Positions 12,854-27,700 of a stretch of DNA of 64,000 nt are shown here, piece by piece. The translations under genes and the position numbers were made by a program. Source of the stretch: Limnoperna fortunei (taxonomy: Eukaryota; Mollusca; Bivalvia; Mytilida; Modiolidae). Location of the stretch: contig OX104119.1 of NCBI GenBank assembly GCA_944474755.1, positions 85,254,896 to 85,318,895 on the forward strand, in the 5' to 3' direction. The first letter of the stretch is position 1. Each line of letters begins with the position of its first letter. Under the pieces are notes generated by a model. That model was not told the origin of the DNA, did no database searches, and saw nothing but the letters and a program-made list of their open reading frames with translations.

Positions 12854-15800
12854 GTGTACTCTGTCATAACATGTATTACGTTGTAGTACTGTGTGTACTC
12901 GGACATAACGTGTATTAGATTGTAGTACTGTGTGTACTCGGACATAACATGTATTAGGTTGTAGTACTGTGTGTATTCGGACATAACATGTATTAGTTTG
13001 TAGTACTGTGTGTACTCGGACATAACAGGTATTAGGTTGTAGTACTGTGTGTACTCGGGACATAACATGTATTAGGTTGTAGTACTGTGTGTACTCGGAC
13101 ATAACATGTACTAGGTTGTAGTACTGTGTGTACTCAGACACAACATGTACTAGGTTGTAGTAATGTGTGCACTCGGACATAACATATATTAGGTTGTAGT
13201 ACTCTGTGTACTCGGACATAACAAGTATTAGGTTGTAGTACTGTGTGTACTCGGACATAACATGTATAAGGTTGTAGTACTGTGTGTACTCGGACATAAC
13301 ATGTACTAGGTTGTAGTAATGTGTGTACTCGGATATAACATGTATTAGGTTGTAGTACTGTGTGTACTCGGACATAACATGTATTAGGTTGTAGTACTGT
13401 GTGTACTCAGACATAACATGTACTAGGTTGTAGTACTGTGTGTACTCGGACATAACATGTATTAGGTTGTAGTTCTGTGTGTACAAGGACATAACATGTA
13501 TTAGGTTGTAGTACTGTGTGTACTCGGACATAACATGTATTAGGTTGTAGTACTGTGTGTACTCGGACATAACATGTACCAGGTTGTAGTACTGTGTGTA
13601 CTCGGACATAACATGTACTAGGTTGTAGTACTGTGTGTACTCGGACATAACATGTACTAGGTTGTAGTAATGTGTGTACTCGGACATAACATGTATTAGG
13701 TTGTAGTACTGTGTGTACACGGACATAACATATACTAGGTGGTAGTAATGTGTGTACTCGGACATAATATGTATTAGGTTGTAGTACTGTGTGTACACGG
13801 ACATAACGTGTATTAGGCTGTAGTACTGTGTGTACACAGACATAACATGTACTAGGTTGTAGTACTGTTTGTACACGGACATAACATGTACTAGGTTGTA
13901 GTACTGTGTGTACTCGGACATAACATGTACTAAGTTGTAGTAATGTGTGTACTCGGACATAATATGTATTAGGTTGTAGTACTGTGTGTACTCAGACATA
14001 ACATGTATTAGGTTGTAGTACTGTGTGTACTCGGACATAACATGTATTAGGTTGTAGTACTGTGTGTACTCAGACATAACATGTACTAGGTTGTAGTAAT
14101 GTGTGTACTCGGACAAAACATGCATTAGGTTGTAGTACTGTGTGTACTCAGACATAACATGTATTAGGTTGTAGTACTGTGTGTACTCAGACATAACATG
14201 TACTAGGTTGTAGTACTGTGTGTACTCAGACATAACATGTATTAGGTTTTAGTACTGTGTGTACTCGGACATAACATGTACTAGGTTGTAGTACTGTGTG
14301 TACTCAGACATACATGTACTAGGTTGTAGTAATGTGTGTACTCGGACATAACATGTATTAGGTTGTAGTACTGTGTGTACTCGGACATAACATGTATTAG
14401 GTTGTAGTACTGTGTGTACTCGGACATAACATGTATAAGGTTGTAGTACTGTGTGTACTCGGTCATAACATGTACTAGGTTGTAGTAATGTGTGTACTCG
14501 GACATAACATGTACTAGGTTGTAGTAATGTGTGCACTCGGACATAACATATATTAGGTTGTAGTACTGTGTGTACTCGGACATAACAAGTATTAGGTTGT
14601 AGTACTGTGTGTACTCGGACATAACATGTATAAGGTTGTAGTACTGTGTGTACTCGGACATAACATGTACTAGGTTGTAGTAATGTGTGTACTCGGACAA
14701 AACATGCATTAGGTTGTAGTACTGTGTGTACTCAGACATAACATGTATTAGGTTGTAGTACTGTGTGTACTCAGACATAACATGTACTAGGTTGTAGTAC
14801 TGTGTGTACTCAGACATAACATGTATTAGGTTTTAGTACTGTGTGTACTCGGACATAACATGTACTAGGTTGTAGTACTGTGTGTACTCAGACATACATG
14901 TACTAGGTTGTAGTAATGTGTGTACTCGGACATAACATGTATTAGGTTGTAGTACTGTGTGTACTCGGACATAACATGTATTAGGTTGTAGTACTGTGTG
15001 TACTCGGACATAACATGTATAAGGTTGTAGTACTGTGTGTACTCAGACATAACATGTATTAGGTTGTAGTACTGTGTGTACTCGGACATAACATGTATTA
15101 GGTTGTAGTACTGTGTGTACTCAGACATAACATGTACTAGGTTGTAGTAATGTGTGTACTCAGACATAACATGTATTAGGTTGTAGTACTGTGTGTACTC
15201 GGACATAACATGTATTAGGTTGTAGTACTGTTTGTACTCGGACATAACATGTATTAGGTTGTAGTACTGTGTGTACTCAGACATAACATCTATTAGGTTA
15301 TAGTACTGTGTGTACTCGGACATAACATGTACTAGGTTGTAGTACTGTATGTACTCGGACATAACATGAATTAGGTTGTAGTACTGTTTGTACTCGGACA
15401 TAACATGTATTAGGTTGTAGTACTGTTTGTACTCGTACATAACATGTATTAGGTTGTAGTAATGTGTGTACTCGGAAATAACATCTATTAGGTTATAGTA
15501 CTGTGTGTACTCGGACATAACATGTACTAGGTTGTAGTACTGTGTGTACTCAGACATAACATGTATTAGGTTGTAGTACTGTGTGTACTCGGACATAACA
15601 TGTATTAGGTTGTAGTAGTGTTTGTACTCGGACATAACATGTATTAGGTTGTAGTACTGTGTGTACTCGGACATAACATGTATTAGGTTGTAGTACTGTG
15701 TGTACTCAGACATAACATGTATAAGGTTGTAGTACTGTGTGTACTCGGGACATAACATGTATTAGGTTGTAGTACTGGGTGTACTCGGACATAACATGTA

Positions 15801-18800
15801 CTAGGTTGTAGTACTGTGTGTACTCAGACATAACATGTACTAGGTTGTAGTAATGTGTGCACTCGGACATAACATATATTAGGTTGTAGTACTGTGTGTA
15901 CTCGGACATAACACGTATTAGGTTGTAGTACTGTGTGTACTCGGACATAACATGTATAAGGTTGTAGTACTGTGTGTACTCGGACATAACATGTACTAGG
16001 TTGTAGTAATGTGTGTACTCGGACATAACATGTATTAGGTTGTAGTACTGTGTGTACTCGGACATAACATGTATTAGGTTGTAGTACTGTGTGTACTCAG
16101 ACATAACATGTACTAGGTTGTAGTACTGTGTGTACTCGGACATAACATGTATTAGGTTGTAGTACTGTGTGTACAAGGACATAACATGTATTAGGTTGTA
16201 GTACTGTGTGTACTCGGACATAACATGTATTAGGTTGTAGTACTGTGTGTACTCGGACATAACATGTACCAGGTTGTAGTACTGTGTGTACTCGGACATA
16301 GCATGTACTAGGTTGTAGTACTGTGTGTACTCGGACATAACATGTACTAGGTTGTAGTAATGTGTGTACTCGGACATAACATGTATTAGGTTGTAGTACT
16401 GTGTGTACACGGACATAACATATACTAGGTGGTAGTAATGTGTGTACTCGGACATAATATGTATTAGGTTGTAGTACTGTGTGTACACGGACATAACGTG
16501 TATTAGGCTGTAGTACTGTGTGTACACAGACATAACATGTACTAGGTTGTAGTACTGTTTGTACACGGACATAACATGTACTAGGTTGTAGTACTGTGTG
16601 TACTCGGACATAACATGTACTAAGTTGTAGTAATGTGTGTACTCGGACATAATATGTATTAGGTTGTAGTACTGTGTGTACTCAGACATAACATGTATTA
16701 GGTTGTAGTACTGTGTGTACTCGGACATAACATGTATTAGGTTGTAGTACTGTGTGTACTCAGACATAACATGTACTAGGTTGTAGCAATGTGTGTACTC
16801 GGACATAACATGCATTAGGTTGTAGTACTGTGTGTACTCAGACATAACATGTATTAGGTTGTAGTACTGTGTGTACTCAGACATAACATGTACTAGGTTG
16901 TAGTACTGTGTGTACTCAGACATAACATGTATTAGGTTTTAGTACTGTGTGTACTCGGACATAACATGTACTAGGTTGTAGTACTGTGTGTACTCAGACA
17001 TAACATGTACTAGGTTGTAGTAATGTGTGTACTCGGACATAACATGTATTAGGTTGTAGTACTGTGTGTACTCGGACATAACATGTATTAGGTTGTAGTA
17101 CTGTGTGTACTCGGACATAACATGTATAAGGTTGTAGTACTGTGTGTACTCGGTCATAACATGTACTAGGTTGTAGTAATGTGTGTACTCGGACATAACA
17201 TGTATTAGGTTGTAGTACTGTGTGTACTCGGACATAACATGTATTAGGTTGTAGTACTGTGTGTACTCAGACATAACATGTACTAGGTTGTAGTAATGTG
17301 TGTACTCGGACAAAACATGTATTAGGTTGTAGTACTGTGTGTACTCAGACATAACATGTACTAGGTTGTAGTACTGTGTGTACTCGGACATAACATGTAC
17401 TAGGTTGTAGTACTGTGTGAACTCGGACATAACATGTACTAGGTTGTAGTACTGTGTGTACTCAGACATAACATGTACTAGGTTGTAGTTATGTGTGTAC
17501 TCGGACATAACATGTATTAGGTTGTAGTAATGTGTGTACTCGGACATAACATGTACTAGGTTGTAGTAATGTGTGTACTCGGACATAACATGTACTAGGT
17601 TGTAGTACTGTGTGTATTCGGACATAACATGTATTAGGTTGTAGTACTGTTTGTACTCGGACACAACATGTATTAGGCTGTAGTACTGTGTGTACTCAGA
17701 CATAACATGTATTAGGTTGTATTACTGTGTGTACTCGGACATAATATGTATTAGGTTGTAGTACTGTGTGTACTCGGACATGACATGTATTAGGTTGTAG
17801 TACTGTGTTTACTCGGACATAACATGTATTAGGTTGTAGTACTGTGTGTATTCGGACATAACATGTATTAGGTTGTAGTACTGTGTGTACTCGGACATAA
17901 CATGTATTAGGTTGTAGTACTGTTTGTACTCGGACATAACATGTACTAGGTTGTAGTACTGTGTGTTCTATGACATAACATGTATTAGGTTGTAGTACTG
18001 TATGTACTCGGACATAACATTTATTAGGTTGTAGTACTGTGTGTACTCGGACATAACATGTATTAGGTTGTAGTACTGTGTTTACTCGGACATAACATGT
18101 ATTAGGTTGTAGTACTGTGTGTACTCAGACATAACATGTATTAGGTTGTAGTACTGTGTGTACTCGGACATAACATGTACTAGGTTGTAGTACTGTGTGT
18201 ATTCGGACATAACATGTATTAGGTTGTAGTACTGTGTGTACTCGGACATAACATGTATTAGGTTGTAGTACTGTGTGTACTATGACATAACATGTATTAG
18301 GTTGTAGTGCTGTGTGTACTCGGACATAACATATATTAGGTTGTAGTACTGTGTGTACTCAGACATGACATGTATTAGGTTGTAGTACTGTGTGTATTCG
18401 GACATAACATGTATTAGGTTGTAGTACTATGTGTACTCGGACATAACATGTATTAGGTTGTAGTACTGTGTGTACTCGGACATAACATGTATTAGGTTGT
18501 AGTACTGTGTGTACTCGGACATAACATGTATTAGGTTGTAGTACTGTGTGTACTCGGACATAACATGTATTAGGTTGTAGTACTGTGTGTACTCGGACAT
18601 AACATGTATTAGGTTGTAGTACTGTGTGTACTTGGACATAACATGTATTAGGTTGTAGTACTGTGTGTACTCGGACATAACATGTATTAATTTGTAGTAC
18701 TGTGTGTACTCGGACATAACATGTATTAGGTTGTAGTACTGTGTGTACTCGGACATAACATGTATAAGGTTGTAGTACTGTGTGTACTCGGACATAACAT

Positions 18801-21728
18801 GTACTAGGTTGTAGTACTGTGTGTACTCGGACATAACATGTATTAGGTTGTAGTACTGTGTGTACCCGGACATAACATGTACTATGTTGTAGTACTGTGT
18901 GTACTCGGACATAACATGTATTAGGTTGTAGTACTGTGTGTACTCGGACATAACATGTATTAGGTTGTAGTACTGTGTGTACTCGGACATAACATGTATT
19001 AGGTTGTAGTACTATGTGTACTCGGACATAACATGTATGAGGTTGTAGTACTGTGTGTACCCAGACATAACATGTACTAGGTTGTAGTACTGTGTGTACT
19101 CGGACATAACATGTATTAAGTTGTAGTACTGTGTGTACTCGGACATAACATGTATTAAGTTGTAGTACTGTGTGTACTCGGACATAACATGTATTAGGTT
19201 GTAGTACTGTGTGTACTCGGATATAACATGTATAAGGTAGTAGTACTGTGTGTACTCTAAGATAACATGTATTAGGTTGTAGTACTGTGTGTACTCAGAC
19301 ATAACATGTATTATATTGTAGTAATGTGTGTACGCACACATAACATGTATTAGGTTGTAGTACTGTGTGTACTCGGACATAACATGCATTAGATTGTAGT
19401 TATATATGTACTCAGACATAACATGTATTAGGTTGTAGTACTGTGTATACTCGGACATAACATGCATTAGGTTGTAGTACTGTGGGTACTCAGACATAAC
19501 ATGTATTAGGTTGTAGTACTGTGTGTACTCGGACATAACATGTATAAGATTGTAGTACTGTGTGTACTCGGACATAACATGCATTAGATTGTAGTAATGT
19601 GTGTACTCACACATAATATGTATAAGGTTGTAGTACTGTGTGTACTCAGACATAACATGTATTAGGTTATAGTACTTTGTGTACTCAGAGATAACATGTA
19701 TTACATTGTAGAACTGTGTGTACTCTAACATAAAATGTATTAGGTTGTAGTACTGTGTGTACTCGGGTATAACATGTATTAGGTTGTAGTACTGTGTGTA
19801 CTCGGACATAACGTGTACTAGGTTGTAGTACTGTGTGTACTCGGGCATAACATGTATTAGGTTGTAGTACTGTGTGTACTCGGACATAACATGTACTAGG
19901 TTGTAGTACTGTGTGTACTCAGACATAACCTGTATTAGGTTGTAGTACTATGTGTACTCGGACATAACTTGTACTAGGTTGTAGTACTGTGGGTAGTCGA
20001 ACATAACATGTATTAGGCTGTAGTACTGTGTGTACTCGGACATAACATGTACTAGGTTGTAGTTCTGTGTGTACTCAGACATAACATGTATTAGATTGTA
20101 GTACTGTGTGCACTCAGACATAACATGTATTAGGTTGTAGTACTGTGTGTACTCAGACATAACATGTATTAGGTTGTAGTACTGTGTGTACTCGGACATA
20201 ACATGTATTAGGTTGTAGTACTGTGTGTACTCGGACATAACATGTATTAGGTTGTAGTTATGTGTGTACTCAGACATATCATGTATTAGGTTGTAGTACT
20301 GTGTGTACTCGGACATAACATGTATTAGGTTGTAGTACTGTGTGTACTAGGACATAACATGTATCAGGTTGTAGTACTGTGTGTACTCAGACATAACATG
20401 CATTAGATTGTAGTACTGTGTGTACTCGGACATAGCATGTATTAGGTTGTAGTACTGTGTGTACTCGGACATAACACGTATTAGGTTGTAGTACTGTGTG
20501 TACTCAGACATAACATGTATTAGGTTGTAGTACTGTGTGTACTCGGTCATAACATGTATTAGATTGTAGTACTGTGTGTACTCGGACATAAAATGTACCA
20601 GGTTGTAGTACTGTGTGTACTCGGTCATAACATGTATTACGTTGTAGTACTGTGTGTACTAGGACATAACATGTATTACGTTGTAGTACTGTGTGTACTC
20701 GGACATAACATGTATTAGGTTGTAGTACTGTGTGTACTCGGACATAACATGTATTAGGTTGTAGTACTGTGTGTACTCTGTCATAACATGTATTACGTTG
20801 TAGTACTGTGTGTACTCGGACATAACGTGTATTAGATTGTAGTACTGTGTGTACTCGGACATAACATGTATTAGGTTGTAGTACTGTGTGTATTCGGACA
20901 TAACATGTATTAGTTTGTAGTACTGTGTGTACTCGGACATAACAGGTATTAGGTTGTAGTACTGTGTGTACTCGGGACATAACATGTATTAGGTTGTAGT
21001 ACTGTGTGTACTCGGACATAACATGTACTAGGTTGTAGTACTGTGTGTACTCAGACATAACATGTACTAGGTTGTAGTAATGTGTGCACTCGGACATAAC
21101 ATATATTAGGTTGTAGTACTGTGTGTACTCGGACATAACAAGTATTAGGTTGTAGTACTGTGTGTACTCGGACATAACATGTATAAGGTTGTAGTACTGT
21201 GTGTACTCGGACATAACATGTACTAGGTTGTAGTAATGTGTGTAATCGGACATAACATGTATTAGGTTGTAGTTATGTGTGTACTCGGACATAACATGTA
21301 TTAGGTTGTACTACTGTGTGTACTCAGACATAACATGTACTAGGTTGTAGTACTGTGTGTACTCGGACATAACATGTATTAGGTTGAAGTACTGTGTGTA
21401 CAAGGACATAACATGTATTAGGTTGTAGCACTGTGTGTACTCGGACATAACATGTATTAGGTTGTAGTACTGTGTGTACTCGGACATAACATGTACCAGG
21501 TTGTAGTACTGTGTGTACTCGGACATAACATGTACTAGGTTATAGTACTGTGTGTACTCGGAAATAACATGTACTAGGTTGTAGTACTGTGTGTACACGG
21601 ACATAACGTGTATTAGACTGTAGTACTGTGTGTACACAGACATAACATGTACTAGGTTGTAGTACTGTTTGTACACGGACATAACATGTACTAGGTTGTA
21701 GTACTGTGTGTACTCGGACATAACATGT
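12836..21728 (+). repeat. 8.9-kb super-unit U1
   Basis: An 8,893-bp composite that starts at a CTGTCAT unit. It runs through C-type units, E-type units from about 14,860, a second C-type run to about 16,920, and a full A-type block (TTCTATGAC at 17,966, TACTATG at 19,009, TCTAACATAAAATG near 19,727) and its CGGTCAT/CTGTCAT tail. The next 7.1 kb repeats it in the same order. The offset is 8,893 bp at the left, 8,737 bp from about 13,800 to 17,470, and 7,138 bp from about 19,080 to 21,728. The left edge cannot be placed more tightly than about 12,799-12,845 because the joined sequences are identical there. Confidence 0.85.
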
Positions 21729-24700
21729 ATTAGGTTGTAGTACTGTGTGTACTCTGTCATAACATGTATTACGTTGTAGTACTGTGTGTACTCGGACATA
21801 ACGTGTATTAGATTGTAGTACTGTGTGTACTCGGACATAACATGTATTAGGTTGTAGTACTGTGTGTATTCGGACATAACATGTATTAGTTTGTAGTACT
21901 GTGTGTACTCGGACATAACAGGTATTAGGTTGTAGTACTGTGTGTACTCGGGACATAACATGTATTAGGTTGTAGTACTGTGTGTACTCGGACATAACAT
22001 GTACTAGGTTGTAGTACTGTGTGTACTCAGACATAACATGTACTAGGTTGTAGTAATGTGTGCACTCGGACATAACATATATTAGGTTGTAGTACTCTGT
22101 GTACTCGGACATAACAAGTATTAGGTTGTAGTACTGTGTGTACTCGGACATAACATGTATAAGGTTGTAGTTCTGTGTGTACTCGGACATAACATGTACT
22201 AGGTTGTAGTAATGTGTGTACTCGGACATAACATGTATTAGGTTGTAGTACTGTGTGTACTCGGACATAACATGTATTAGGTTGTAGTACTGTGTGTACT
22301 CAGACATAACATGTACTAGGTTGTAGTACTGTGTGTACTCGGACATAACATGTATTAGGTTGTAGTTCTGTGTGTACAAGGACATAACATGTATTAGGTT
22401 GTAGTACTGTGTGTACTCGGACATAACATGTATTAGGTTGTAGTACTGTGTGTACTCGGACATAACATGTACCAGGTTGTAGTACTGTGTGTACTCGGAC
22501 ATAACATGTACTAGGTTGTAGTACTGTGTGTACACGGACATAACGTGTATTAGGCTGTAGTACTGTGTGTACACAGACATAACATGTACTAGGTTGTAGT
22601 ACTGTTTGTACACGGACATAACATGTACTAGGTTGTAGTACTGTGTGTACTCGGACATAACATGTACTAAGTTGTAGTAATGTGTGTACTCGGACATAAT
22701 ATGTATTAGGTTGTAGTACTGTGTGTACTCAGACATAACATGTATTAGGTTGTAGTACTGTGTGTACTCGGACATAACATGTATTAGGTTGTAGTACTGT
22801 GTGTACTCAGACATAACATGTACTAGGTTGTAGTAATGTGTGTACTCGGACAAAACATGCATTAGGTTGTAGTACTGTGTGTACTCAGACATAACATGTA
22901 TTAGGTTGTAGTACTGTGTGTACTCAGACATAACATGTACTAGGTTGTAGTACTGTGTGTACTCAGACATAACATGTATTAGGTTTTAGTACTGTGTGTA
23001 CTCGGATATAACATGTACTAGGTTGTAGTACTGTGTGTACTCAGACATACATGTACTAGGTTGTAGTAATGTGTGTACTCGGACATAACATGTATTAGGT
23101 TGTAGTACTGTGTGTACTCGGACATAACATGTATTAGGTTGTAGTACTGTGTGTACTCGGACATAACATGTATAAGGTTGTAGTACTGTGTGTACTCGGT
23201 CATAACATGTACTAGGTTGTAGTAATGTGTGTACTCGGACATAACATGTACTAGGTTGTAGTAATGTGTGCACTCGGACATAACATATATTAGGTTGTAG
23301 TACTGTGTGTACTCGGACATAACAAGTATTAGGTTGTAGTACTGTGTGTACTCGGACATAACATGTATAAGGTTGTAGTACTGTGTGTACTCGGACATAA
23401 CATGTACTAGGTTGTAGTAATGTGTGTACTCGGACAAAACATGCATTAGGTTGTAGTACTGTGTGTACTCAGACATAACATGTATTAGGTTGTAGTACTG
23501 TGTGTACTCAGACATAACATGTACTAGGTTGTAGTACTGTGTGTACTCAGACATAACATGTATTAGGTTTTAGTACTGTGTGTACTCGGACATAACATGT
23601 ACTAGGTTGTAGTACTGTGTGTACTCAGACATACATGTACTAGGTTGTAGTAATGTGTGTACTCGGACATAACATGTATTAGGTTGTAGTACTGTGTGTA
23701 CTCGGACATAACATGTATTAGGTTGTAGTACTGTGTGTACTCGGACATAACATGTATAAGGTTGTAGTACTGTGTGTACTCAGACATAACATGTATTAGG
23801 TTGTAGTACTGTGTGTACTCGGACATAACATGTATTAGGTTGTAGTACTGTGTGTACTCAGACATAACATGTACTAGGTTGTAGTAATGTGTGTACTCAG
23901 ACATAACATGTATTAGGTTGTAGTACTGTGTGTACTCGGACATAACATGTATTAGGTTGTAGTACTGTTTGTACTCGGACATAACATGTATTAGGTTGTA
24001 GTACTGTGTGTACTCAGACATAACATCTATTAGGTTATAGTACTGTGTGTACTCGGACATAACATGTACTAGGTTGTAGTACTGTATGTACTCGGACATA
24101 ACATGAATTAGGTTGTAGTACTGTTTGTACTCGGACATAACATGTATTAGGTTGTAGTACTGTTTGTACTCGTACATAACATGTATTAGGTTGTAGTAAT
24201 GTGTGTACTCGGAAATAACATCTATTAGGTTATAGTACTGTGTGTACTCGGACATAACATGTACTAGGTTGTAGTACTGTGTGTACTCAGACATAACATG
24301 TATTAGGTTGTAGTACTGTGTGTACTCGGACATAACATGTATTAGGTTGTAGTAGTGTTTGTACTCGGACATAACATGTATTAGGTTGTAGTACTGTGTG
24401 TACTCGGACATAACATGTATTAGGTTGTAGTACTGTGTGTACTCAGACATAACATGTATAAGGTTGTAGTACTGTGTGTACTCGGGACATAACATGTATT
24501 AGGTTGTAGTACTGGGTGTACTCGGACATAACATGTACTAGGTTGTAGTACTGTGTGTACTCAGACATAACATGTACTAGGTTGTAGTAATGTGTGCACT
24601 CGGACATAACATATATTAGGTTGTAGTACTGTGTGTACTCGGACATAACAAGTATTAGGTTGTAGTACTGTGTGTACTCGGACATAACATGTATAAGGTT

Positions 24701-27700
24701 GTAGTACTGTGTGTACTCGGACATAACATGTACTAGGTTGTAGTAATGTGTGTACTCGGACATAACATGTATTAGGTTGTAGTACTGTGTGTACTCGGAC
24801 ATAACATGTATTAGGTTGTAGTACTGTGTGTACTCAGACATAACATGTACTAGGTTGTAGTACTGTGTGTACTCGGACATAACATGTATTAGGTTGTAGT
24901 ACTGTGTGTACAAGGACATAACATGTATTAGGTTGTAGTACTGTGTGTACTCGGACATAACATGTATTAGGTTGTAGTACTGTGTGTACTCGGACATAAC
25001 ATGTACCAGGTTGTAGTACTGTGTGTACTCGGACATAACATGTACTAGGTTGTAGTACTGTGTGTACTCGGACATAACATGTACTAGGTTGTAGTAATGT
25101 GTGTACTCGGACATAACATGTATTAGGTTGTAGTACTGTGTGTACACGGACATAACATATACTAGGTGGTAGTAATGTGTGTACTCGGACATAATATGTA
25201 TTAGGTTGTAGTACTGTGTGTACACGGACATAACGTGTATTAGGCTGTAGTACTGTGTGTACACAGACATAACATGTACTAGGTTGTAGTACTGTTTGTA
25301 CACGGACATAACATGTACTAGGTTGTAGTACTGTGTGTACTCGGACATAACATGTACTAAGTTGTAGTAATGTGTGTACTCGGACATAATATGTATTAGG
25401 TTGTAGTACTGTGTGTACTCAGACATAACATGTATTAAGTTGTAGTACTGTGTGTACTCGGACATAACATGTATTAGGTTGTAGTACTGTGTGTACTCAG
25501 ACATAACATGTACTAGGTTGTAGTAATGTGTGTACTCGGACATAACATGCATTAGGTTGTAGTACTGTGTGTACTCAGACATAACATGTATTAGGTTGTA
25601 GTACTGTGTGTACTCAGACATAACATGTACTAGGTTGTAGTACTGTGTGTACTCAGACATAACATGTATTAGGTTTTAGTACTGTGTGTACTCGGACATA
25701 ACATGTACTAGGTTGTAGTACTGTGTGTACTCAGACATAACATGTACTAGGTTGTAGTAATGTGTGTACTCGGACATAACATGTATTAGGTTGTAGTACT
25801 GTGTGTACTCGGACATAACATGTATTAGGTTGTAGTACTGTGTGTACTCGGACATAACATGTATAAGGTTGTAGTACTGTGTGTACTCGGTCATAACATG
25901 TACTAGGTTGTAGTAATGTGTGTACTCGGACATAACATGTATTAGGTTGTAGTACTGTGTGTACTCGGACATAACATGTATTAGGTTGTAGTACTGTGTG
26001 TACTCAGACATAACATGTACTAGGTTGTAGTAATGTGTGTACTCGGACAAAACATGTATTAGGTTGTAGTACTGTGTGTACTCAGACATAACATGTACTA
26101 GGTTGTAGTACTGTGTGTACTCGGACATAACATGTACTAGGTTGTAGTACTGTGTGAACTCAGACATAACATGTACTAGGTTGTAGTACTGTGTGTACTC
26201 AGACATAACATGTACTAGGTTGTAGTACTGTGTGTACTCGGACATAACATGTATTAAGTTGTAGTACTGTGTGTACTCGGACATAACATGTATTAAGTTG
26301 TAGTACTGTGTGTACTCGGACATAACATGTATTAGGTTGTAGTACTGTGTGTACTCGGATATAACATGTATAAGGTAGTAGTACTGTGTGTACTCTAAGA
26401 TAACATGTATTAGGTTGTAGTACTGTGTGTACTCAGACATAACATGTATTATATTGTAGTAATGTGTGTACGCACACATAACATGTATTAGGTTGTAGTA
26501 CTGTGTGTACTCGGACATAACATGCATTAGATTGTAGTTATGTGTGTACTCAGACATAACATGTATTAGGTTGTAGTACTGTGTATACTCGGACATAACA
26601 TGCATTAGGTTGTAGTACTGTGTGTACTCAGACATAACATGTATTAGGTTGTAGTACTGTGTGTACTCGGACATAACATGTATAAGATTGTAGTACTGTG
26701 TGTACTCGGACATAACATGCATTAGATTGTAGTAATGTGTGTACTCACACATAATATGTATAAGGTTGTAGTACTGTGTGTACTCAGACATAACATGTAT
26801 TAGGTTATAGTACTTTGTGTACTCAGACATAACATGTATTACATTGTAGAACTGTGTGTACTCTAACATAAAATGCATTAGGTTGTAGTAATGTGTGTAC
26901 TCGGACATAACATGTATTAGGTTGTAATACTGTGTGTACTCGGACATAACGTGTACTAGGTTGTAGTACTGTGTGTACTCGGGCATAACATGTATTAGGT
27001 TGTAGTACTGTGTGTACTCGGACATAACATGTACTAGGTTGTAGTACTGTGTGTACTCAGACATAACCTGTATTAGGTTGTAGTACTATGTGTACTCGGA
27101 CATAACGTGTACTAGGTTGTAGTACTGTGGGTAGTCGAACATAACATGTATTAGGCTGTAGTACTGTGTGTACTCGGACATAACATGTACTAGGTTGTAG
27201 TTCTGTGTGTACTCAGACATAACATGTATTAGATTGTAGTACTGTGTGCACTCAGACATAACATGTATTAGGTTGTAGTACTGTGTGTACTCAGACATAA
27301 CATGTATTAGGTTGTAGTACTGTGTGTACTCGGACATAACATGTATTAGGTTGTAGTACTGTGTGTACTCGGACATAACATGTATTAGGTTGTAGTTATG
27401 TGTGTACTCAGACATATCATGTATTAGGTTGTAGTACTGTGTGTACTCGGACATAACATGTATTAGGTTGTAGTACTGTGTGTACTAGGACATAACATGT
27501 ATCAGGTTGTAGTACTGTGTGTACTCAGACATAACATGCATTAGATTGTAGTACTGTGTGTACTCGGACATAGCATGTATTAGGTTGTAGTACTGTGTGT
27601 ACTCGGACATAACACGTATTAGGTTGTAGTACTGTGTGTACTCAGACATAACATGTATTAGGTTGTAGTACTGTGTGTACTCGGTCATAACATGTATTAG

